Both the position numbers and the translations under genes were made by a program. DNA of 37,455 bases, from positions 1 to 37,455 of the forward strand of contig CALIIW010000142.1 of assembly GCA_938018185.1 (NCBI GenBank). The letters run 5' to 3'. The notes below the pieces were generated by a model. That model ran no database searches, had not been told where the DNA came from, and was given only the letters and a program-made list of their open reading frames with translations. Numbering within the stretch: the first letter of the stretch is position 1; each line of letters begins with the position of its first letter. This stretch comes from an uncultured Saprospiraceae bacterium (GTDB lineage: Bacteria; Bacteroidota; Bacteroidia; Chitinophagales; Saprospiraceae). Below, in pieces: positions 33,645-37,455 of the stretch.

Positions 33645-33948
33645 AATTATTGGTTTTAATGATTGTGTAAATACAATGGCAATACTTTCTTTGCTGATTG
33701 ATAATGCAATGTTAAGGGGATAAAATAGGAGAAATAAAGGAGGTAAAGCTTAAGATGTATATAAATTTATCTAATGTGAATAAAGCGAGCATTATTTCTA
33801 ATATTTGTTAATGCTTCTCCTTCTGTAATTTGATTATAGGCCTTATTATTCTCTTAGATAATTTCATGGATGCCTAGAACAGGACTTCTTTGGTAGGCTT
33901 CATCACAGAGCTAACTCATCGATTTGTTATACTTATTGGTCATAGTAT
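33645..33948. other. Intergenic region with duplicated promoter and possible gene remnant
   Basis: A 304-bp gap between paralogues 2 and 3. Nearest the start codon lies a promoter region shared with paralogue 3. Beyond it, on the minus strand from about 33900 down to 33754, a frame reads LCDEAYQRSPVLGIHEII, stop, then ENNKAYNQITEGEALTNI and a few more residues before another stop. The residue choice looks coding-like, but this is only about 46 codons with an internal stop, so a pseudogene is a possibility, not a call. Confidence 0.4.
33707..33738 (-). promoter_or_regulatory. Promoter of lipoprotein paralogue 2
   Basis: On the minus strand TTTA (33735-33738), 20 bases, then TAACATTG (33707-33714), followed by GCATTATCA. 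The same motif set stands ahead of paralogue 3, so it is conserved with the gene. It resembles the Bacteroidota -33/-7 pair with one -7 mismatch (ATTG for TTTG) and predicts a leader of about 56 nt. Confidence 0.5.
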
Positions 33949-34743
33949 TTAATTAATCCAATTTTTCTTCAAACCTTTGACAATTTCATGGACACTTAAT
34001 TGGACGCCCACAGAAATAGTCCCAGTGTCTAACTTTAAGGGTAAGTTTTTACTTGGATTTATTACCTCATTAATATTTATATATCCTTTGCCATACTTAA
34101 ATCCTCCAGATACTCTTATGTTCAAATCCAATGGATTGTAGTGATTATTATTCATCAAGGATTCGATGGTATTTAAATTTGATTTGCCGATTTCGTAGAT
34201 GGTTGTGCCGTTATGATAATTTAAAAGTGATCTTTTTAAGCTTATTCCTACATCAAAGTAAGGAGCCATAAAGTGCAATCCACCTTGAATAAAATATTGC
34301 TGAAAGTCAGCAGAAAATTTACCGCCATTTTCATACTTGTGCGCTACATTTCCTTCTCCACCACCGGCATATATATCTACCAATATTCCTAGGGGTTTTT
34401 TATGGTGGGGATCTCTGAAATTGAAGAAATAATAAGTTCCCAAAGCTGCATTCCAAATGTGTCCTTTTCCTCTAAATTTTTGTTTGACATCAAAATAAGA
34501 TCCTGCGAGGGCTACATGCTTGAATGGACTATAACCAAGTTGTGCAGTTCTTGTTGAAATTTTGTTTTCAGAGTTCATGAAATGTGTATCAGTACCAAGA
34601 AAGCTTCCTGAAATATTTATTTCGTTTTTATCTTTTAGTTGTACCATAATGTTGTCATTAGGTACATAGAATGAACTTGTACAAGAACTCATAGAAGCTA
34701 TAAAGAGAAGGAAAATGAATTGGATTAAATTTGGATTATCCAT
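33949..34743 (-). CDS. Tandem lipoprotein paralogue 3
   Basis: A 264-residue lipoprotein close to paralogue 2. The start is set at the ATG at 34743, 26 codons inside the longest frame, where the signal peptide begins (MDNPNLIQFIFLLFIASMSSCTSSF; Cys21 lipidated) and downstream of the promoter at 34779-34810, which the longer frame would overlap. Shared with paralogue 2: PNDNIMVQLKDKNE, LGYSPFKHVALAGSYF, GKGHIWNAALGTYYFFNF, DIYAGGGEGNV, FIQGGLHFMAPYFDVGIS and VHEIVKGLKK. Function unknown; the duplication keeps both promoter and coding part. Confidence 0.82.
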   Translation of the reverse strand: MDNPNLIQFIFLLFIASMSSCTSSFYVPNDNIMVQLKDKNEINISGSFLGTDTHFMNSENKISTRTAQLGYSPFKHVALAGSYFDVKQKFRGKGHIWNAALGTYYFFNFRDPHHKKPLGILVDIYAGGGEGNVAHKYENGGKFSADFQQYFIQGGLHFMAPYFDVGISLKRSLLNYHNGTTIYEIGKSNLNTIESLMNNNHYNPLDLNIRVSGGFKYGKGYININEVINPSKNLPLKLDTGTISVGVQLSVHEIVKGLKKNWIN

Positions 34744-34778
34744 AACAAAAGTTTTTTGTGATTGTGTTAATGATAATG

Positions 34779-34810
34779 CAATGATAAGGGGATAAGGACC
34801 CTGCTTTAAA
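34779..34810 (-). promoter_or_regulatory. Promoter of lipoprotein paralogue 3
   Basis: On the minus strand TTTA (34807-34810), 20 bases, then TATCATTG (34779-34786), then GCATTATCA, the same arrangement as ahead of paralogue 2. Its position also decides the start codon of paralogue 3 in favour of 34743. Confidence 0.5.
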
Positions 34811-34930
34811 GGAGATGTCAAGCTGTACGTATATAAATTTATATAATATTAAGAAAATCAACCTTGTTAAATACAGGAGACAGGATATGATCTATGAATG
34901 AAAATCTTGAAAAGAAAAAACTTTGCTAAC

Positions 34931-35413
34931 TTAATTATTCTTCCTTCCTTTTTTCTGAATCAGAAAGCTCACTGCTTGAATGCCGAGCAAAGGATTTGCT
35001 CGGTTGTTTTGTTCTATCTCAAAAACATAAGTTCCCACGCTATCAAAGAAGGTAGAAGTTTGGATCGGAATCAATGTTTTGCAAAGCTCATTTTTGCAAG
35101 TGCCAATAGGTAAGCCAAGTTTACTGAATAGCTCAAGTGATATTGTATTGGTTTTTAGCTCTGCTCCTTTCATGCCAGTTTGGACATTGACATAAATGTT
35201 TTGAGTAGAAAATGTTTCTACATGTTCTATCTCAAGAAAAAGATTGTGTAGTTCAGCAGTATCGCTAACTTCAAAGAAGAAAGCTAACTTTTCATGGTAA
35301 GACCACCCTTTCTCAGGGATGATCTTTTTTTCTTTGAAGCTATAATCCTCAGAGCAGCCCAAAAGCAGTATGGCAAAAACAAAAATAATAAAGAGCTTGC
35401 TTGTTTGCTGCAT
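34931..35413 (-). CDS. gldH: GldH-type gliding motility lipoprotein
   Basis: A 160-residue outer-membrane or periplasmic lipoprotein resembling GldH, needed for gliding and linked to the T9SS in Flavobacterium. It has a lipobox FAILLLGCSED with Cys20 lipidated, a Gly/Trp-bearing EKGWSYHEKLAFFFEV segment, FLEIEHVETFSTQNIYVNV, and the late GTYVFEIEQNNR motif followed by LGIQAVSFLIQKK, which match the GldH pattern (Y.V.IEQ.MR...L.GI..VGFRIEK). The assignment rests on these motifs; the N-terminal half is divergent. Its ATG directly follows the TAG of dnaJ (no gap), so it is co-transcribed with grpE-dnaJ. It ends 188 bp from the start of the lipoprotein 3 gene. Confidence 0.78.
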   Translation of the reverse strand: MQQTSKLFIIFVFAILLLGCSEDYSFKEKKIIPEKGWSYHEKLAFFFEVSDTAELHNLFLEIEHVETFSTQNIYVNVQTGMKGAELKTNTISLELFSKLGLPIGTCKNELCKTLIPIQTSTFFDSVGTYVFEIEQNNRANPLLGIQAVSFLIQKKGRKNN

Positions 35414-36583
35414 CTAGTTGAAGTAGTCCTTCATTTTATCAAAAAATCCTTTCTCTGATTTTCCAGGTTGAGGAGTAAAGTTGGGCATGTCCTTTAATTT
35501 TTCAAGCAGTGCCTTTTCTTCAGAGTTCAATTTTTTTGGCGTCCAGATATTTACATGTATCAGTTGATCTCCTTTGCCATAACCTTGTACAGCAGGAAAA
35601 CCTTTTCCTTGTAATCTAAACAGCTTGCCAGATTGTGTGCCAGCAGGCACTTTTATTTTTACGTTATTTTCTAGCGTAGGAACTTCAATGGAAGTACCTA
35701 GGGCTGCATCTGCAAAATTTAAATATAATTCGTAGATCACGTTTGCACCATCACGGAATAACCTTTCATGAGGTTTCTCTTCAAATTTCAATATTAGATC
35801 CCCAGGAGGTCCTCCTCTCAATCCAGCATTTCCTTTGCCTCTCATGGACATTTGCAAGGACTCATCTATACCCGCAGGAATTTCAAGTTCTATAGTTTCT
35901 TCAGAATAGGATCTACCTTCCCCTTTGCAGGAATGGCAATTTGCCGTTATCATCTTACCAGAACCTGCACAAGTTGGACAGCTAACAGTCGTTTGCATTT
36001 GACCCAAAAATGTATTCTTAACTTGTCTTACATAACCATTGCCTGCACAGGTAGTGCAAGTATTAATGGAGCTACTATCTTTTGCTCCTGAACCAGAGCA
36101 AGTATTACAAGGAACTTGTTTTTTTACTTTTATCTTTTTCTTTACCCCTTTGTAAATTTCTTCTAGAGAAAGGGCAACTTTTATTCTCAAATTTGATCCC
36201 TTCTGGCCTTGTGGTCTTCTTGTTCTTGCACCACCGCCTCCACCTCCACCAAAGAAGGTGTCAAAACCGCTATCACCAAAAATGTCTCCGAATTGGGAGA
36301 AGATATCCTCCATGTTCATACTACCTCCACCACCGAATCCGCCACGTCCACCATTGCCAGATACACCCGCATGCCCAAATCTATCGTAACGCCCTTTTTT
36401 GTCAGGGTCACTTAAAACTTCATAGGCTTCTGCTGCTTCTTTGAATTTTTCTTCTGCAGTTTTATCCCCTTGATTTCTATCTGGATGAAACTTTAAAGCG
36501 ATCTTTCTATATGCTTTTTTAATCGTGGTTGGGTCTGAACTTTTGTCAACCCCAAGAACTTCGTAATAATCTCTTTTTGCCAT
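35414..36583 (-). CDS. dnaJ: Chaperone DnaJ (Hsp40)
   Basis: The full-length type I J-protein, 389 residues, co-chaperone of DnaK. J domain 1-70 with HPD at 33-35, Gly/Phe-rich linker 71-125 with GGGGGGG runs, zinc-binding centre with four CxxCxGxG repeats starting at Cys159 (CNTCSGSGA), Cys176 (CTTCAGNGY), Cys202 (CPTCAGSGK) and Cys216 (CHSCKGEGR), then two substrate-binding beta domains ([26 protein letters not shown]). It lies 6 bp after grpE and directly before gldH, which is an unusual partner. No CIRCE or HrcA site is seen in the region. Confidence 0.98.
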   Translation of the reverse strand: MAKRDYYEVLGVDKSSDPTTIKKAYRKIALKFHPDRNQGDKTAEEKFKEAAEAYEVLSDPDKKGRYDRFGHAGVSGNGGRGGFGGGGSMNMEDIFSQFGDIFGDSGFDTFFGGGGGGGARTRRPQGQKGSNLRIKVALSLEEIYKGVKKKIKVKKQVPCNTCSGSGAKDSSSINTCTTCAGNGYVRQVKNTFLGQMQTTVSCPTCAGSGKMITANCHSCKGEGRSYSEETIELEIPAGIDESLQMSMRGKGNAGLRGGPPGDLILKFEEKPHERLFRDGANVIYELYLNFADAALGTSIEVPTLENNVKIKVPAGTQSGKLFRLQGKGFPAVQGYGKGDQLIHVNIWTPKKLNSEEKALLEKLKDMPNFTPQPGKSEKGFFDKMKDYFN

Positions 36584-36589
36584 GCTTTT

Positions 36590-37183
36590 TTATTTACCCA
36601 CTACTACTTTAGCGTGGCGAATTATTTTGTCTTTGAGTTTATATCCTTTTTCAGTTGTATCAACAATCTTACCTTTCATTTCTTCAGATGGAGCTGGTAT
36701 TTCAGTAATGGCTTCATGCTTGTCAGCATCAAAAACTTCCCCATTGCTTACCATCTCTTCTAAGCCTATATTTTTTAAGGTAGCATGCAGTCTGTTGTAA
36801 ATCATCAATACCCCTTCGCTAAATGGTTCTTGACTGTTTTCGTCTTCTGCATTTGCCTTTGCTCTATCAAAATCATCAAGAATTGGCAATAAAGCTACAA
36901 GTGTATCTTTGGCTGCCATATTCATGTTTTCAAGCCGCTCCCTATTGGTTCTTTTTCTAAAATTATCGAATTCGGCCATCAATCTAATGTACTTGTCTTT
37001 CAACTCATCTCTTTCTTGCTCCATCCTTACCATAGGATCTAATTCTTCTTCCTCATGACTTTCCTCTGGATCTGCTTGAGCCGATTCATTTTCAAGACCT
37101 TCATCAGTGTTTGATTCGATAGACTGTTCTTGATCATCAAGCATTTCAGTCTCTTCGTTATTGTTCTTTTTATCTTTCGACAT
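36590..37183 (-). CDS. grpE: Nucleotide exchange factor GrpE
   Basis: A co-chaperone that releases ADP from DnaK. The start is placed at the ATG at 37183 (197 codons): the longest frame reaches 37264 but its first 27 residues are unlike GrpE, while MSKDKKNNNEETEM gives the usual acidic, disordered N terminus. A second ATG at 37207 is an alternative. A Glu/Asp-rich arm precedes a long coiled-coil helix (MEQERDELKDKYIRLMAEFDNFRKR region) with FDNFRKR typical of the family, then the beta domain with DADKHEAI and KGYKLKDKIIRHAKVVVGK. It precedes dnaJ by 6 bp and follows a partial thioredoxin-fold gene. Confidence 0.96.
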   Translation of the reverse strand: MSKDKKNNNEETEMLDDQEQSIESNTDEGLENESAQADPEESHEEEELDPMVRMEQERDELKDKYIRLMAEFDNFRKRTNRERLENMNMAAKDTLVALLPILDDFDRAKANAEDENSQEPFSEGVLMIYNRLHATLKNIGLEEMVSNGEVFDADKHEAITEIPAPSEEMKGKIVDTTEKGYKLKDKIIRHAKVVVGK

Positions 37184-37264
37184 TATATTCTTAATATTTT
37201 TAAACATTATTTGGTAGACATCATTTTCTATGCCACTGGACATTCTGTGCCAAATTGGCAGCAA

Positions 37265-37455
37265 TTATAGGGCTTTTTCTAAAATATTGGACATTTCTTC
37301 ATAAGATAAATTAACGCCAACGATATATCCTTCCGGATTGATGAGATATTTGGTTGGAATTTCACGAACTCCATACAATTTAGTGGCGATAGCCGCATCA
37401 AATAAGTTTCCTTTAATGGGGTCCAGAATATGGTATTTCCAAGCTAATCCCTGTT
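37265..37455 (-). CDS. Thioredoxin-fold (TlpA/AhpC-TSA type) protein, 3' end only
   Basis: The window ends inside this gene, which runs off the right edge. The last 62 codons read in frame to TAA at 37265-37267. They contain YGVREIPTKYLINPEG, where the cis-Pro and following strand are characteristic of TlpA/ResA-like thioredoxin-fold proteins, and a terminal helix LSYEEMSNILEKAL. The redox-active CxxC would lie upstream of the window. Its distance to grpE (81 bp) leaves co-transcription open. Confidence 0.85.
   Translation of the reverse strand, partial: QGLAWKYHILDPIKGNLFDAAIATKLYGVREIPTKYLINPEGYIVGVNLSYEEMSNILEKAL

Noticed and set aside
36082..36444. 120-codon plus-strand frame
   Set aside because: Antisense to the J-domain and Gly-rich region of dnaJ; His/Leu-rich translation is a by-product of that sequence.

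Overview
The window is a chromosomal segment of a Bacteroidota bacterium, most likely from the Flavobacteriia/Saprospiria side of the phylum. Evidence: AT-rich DNA; a secreted protein with a type IX secretion (T9SS) C-terminal sorting domain; a GldH-type gliding/T9SS lipoprotein; several TAnnTTTG-type -7 promoter boxes; a GYD(I/L)A-type GHMP kinase next to HMG-CoA reductase (mevalonate route); and a fused alpha-beta 2-oxoacid dehydrogenase E1. There are no rRNA or tRNA genes, no transposase, no CRISPR array and no phage module. It reads as ordinary chromosome with a few lineage-specific islands.

Layout, left to right. 0.2-4.0 kb: a T9SS-exported multidomain surface protein (-) divergent from a conserved helical protein of unknown function (+). 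4.0-4.4 kb: a repeat-laden intergenic patch. 4.4-6.4 kb: a DUF819 membrane protein (-) divergent from lspA (+). 6.4-10 kb: two paralogous exported MORN-repeat/caspase-like (C14) proteins (-). 10.1-11.2 kb: a DUF4920 lipoprotein and an HD-domain hydrolase in one operon (+), followed by a long inverted repeat with T-tracts on both sides. 11.5-12.6 kb: a GH113-like glycosidase (+). 12.9-18.4 kb (-): a nucleoid-associated protein, fused E1 2-oxoacid dehydrogenase, a PAP2-like membrane protein and an OmpA/beta-propeller envelope protein. 18.7 kb: a 63-residue basic protein (+). 18.9-23 kb (-): Wzy/ligase-, Wzz- and Wzx-like polysaccharide export proteins without glycosyltransferases. 23.1-26 kb (-): a MacB/FtsX-like permease, an inositol-monophosphatase-family enzyme and an NfuA-type Fe-S carrier. 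26.1-30.2 kb (-): a tight four-gene operon, fni, HMG-CoA reductase, GHMP kinase and ferredoxin-NADP reductase. 30.5-34.7 kb (-): a di-heme cytochrome c peroxidase and three tandem paralogous lipoproteins. 34.9-37.5 kb (-): gldH, dnaJ, grpE and the 3' end of a thioredoxin-fold gene.

Much of the content concerns the cell envelope: lipoprotein maturation (LspA), many predicted lipoproteins that depend on it, T9SS cargo and GldH, polysaccharide assembly, and isoprenoid supply for lipid carriers and quinones. The loci most worth a second look are the MORN-caspase pair (paired cysteines heading each MORN block and an EF-hand-like loop inside the protease domain), the lipoprotein triplet with a duplicated promoter, the flavoprotein reductase in the mevalonate operon, the inverted-repeat element at 11.25-11.36 kb, and the 63-residue protein. 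I see no clearly new multi-gene system; the MORN-caspase pair is the nearest candidate.
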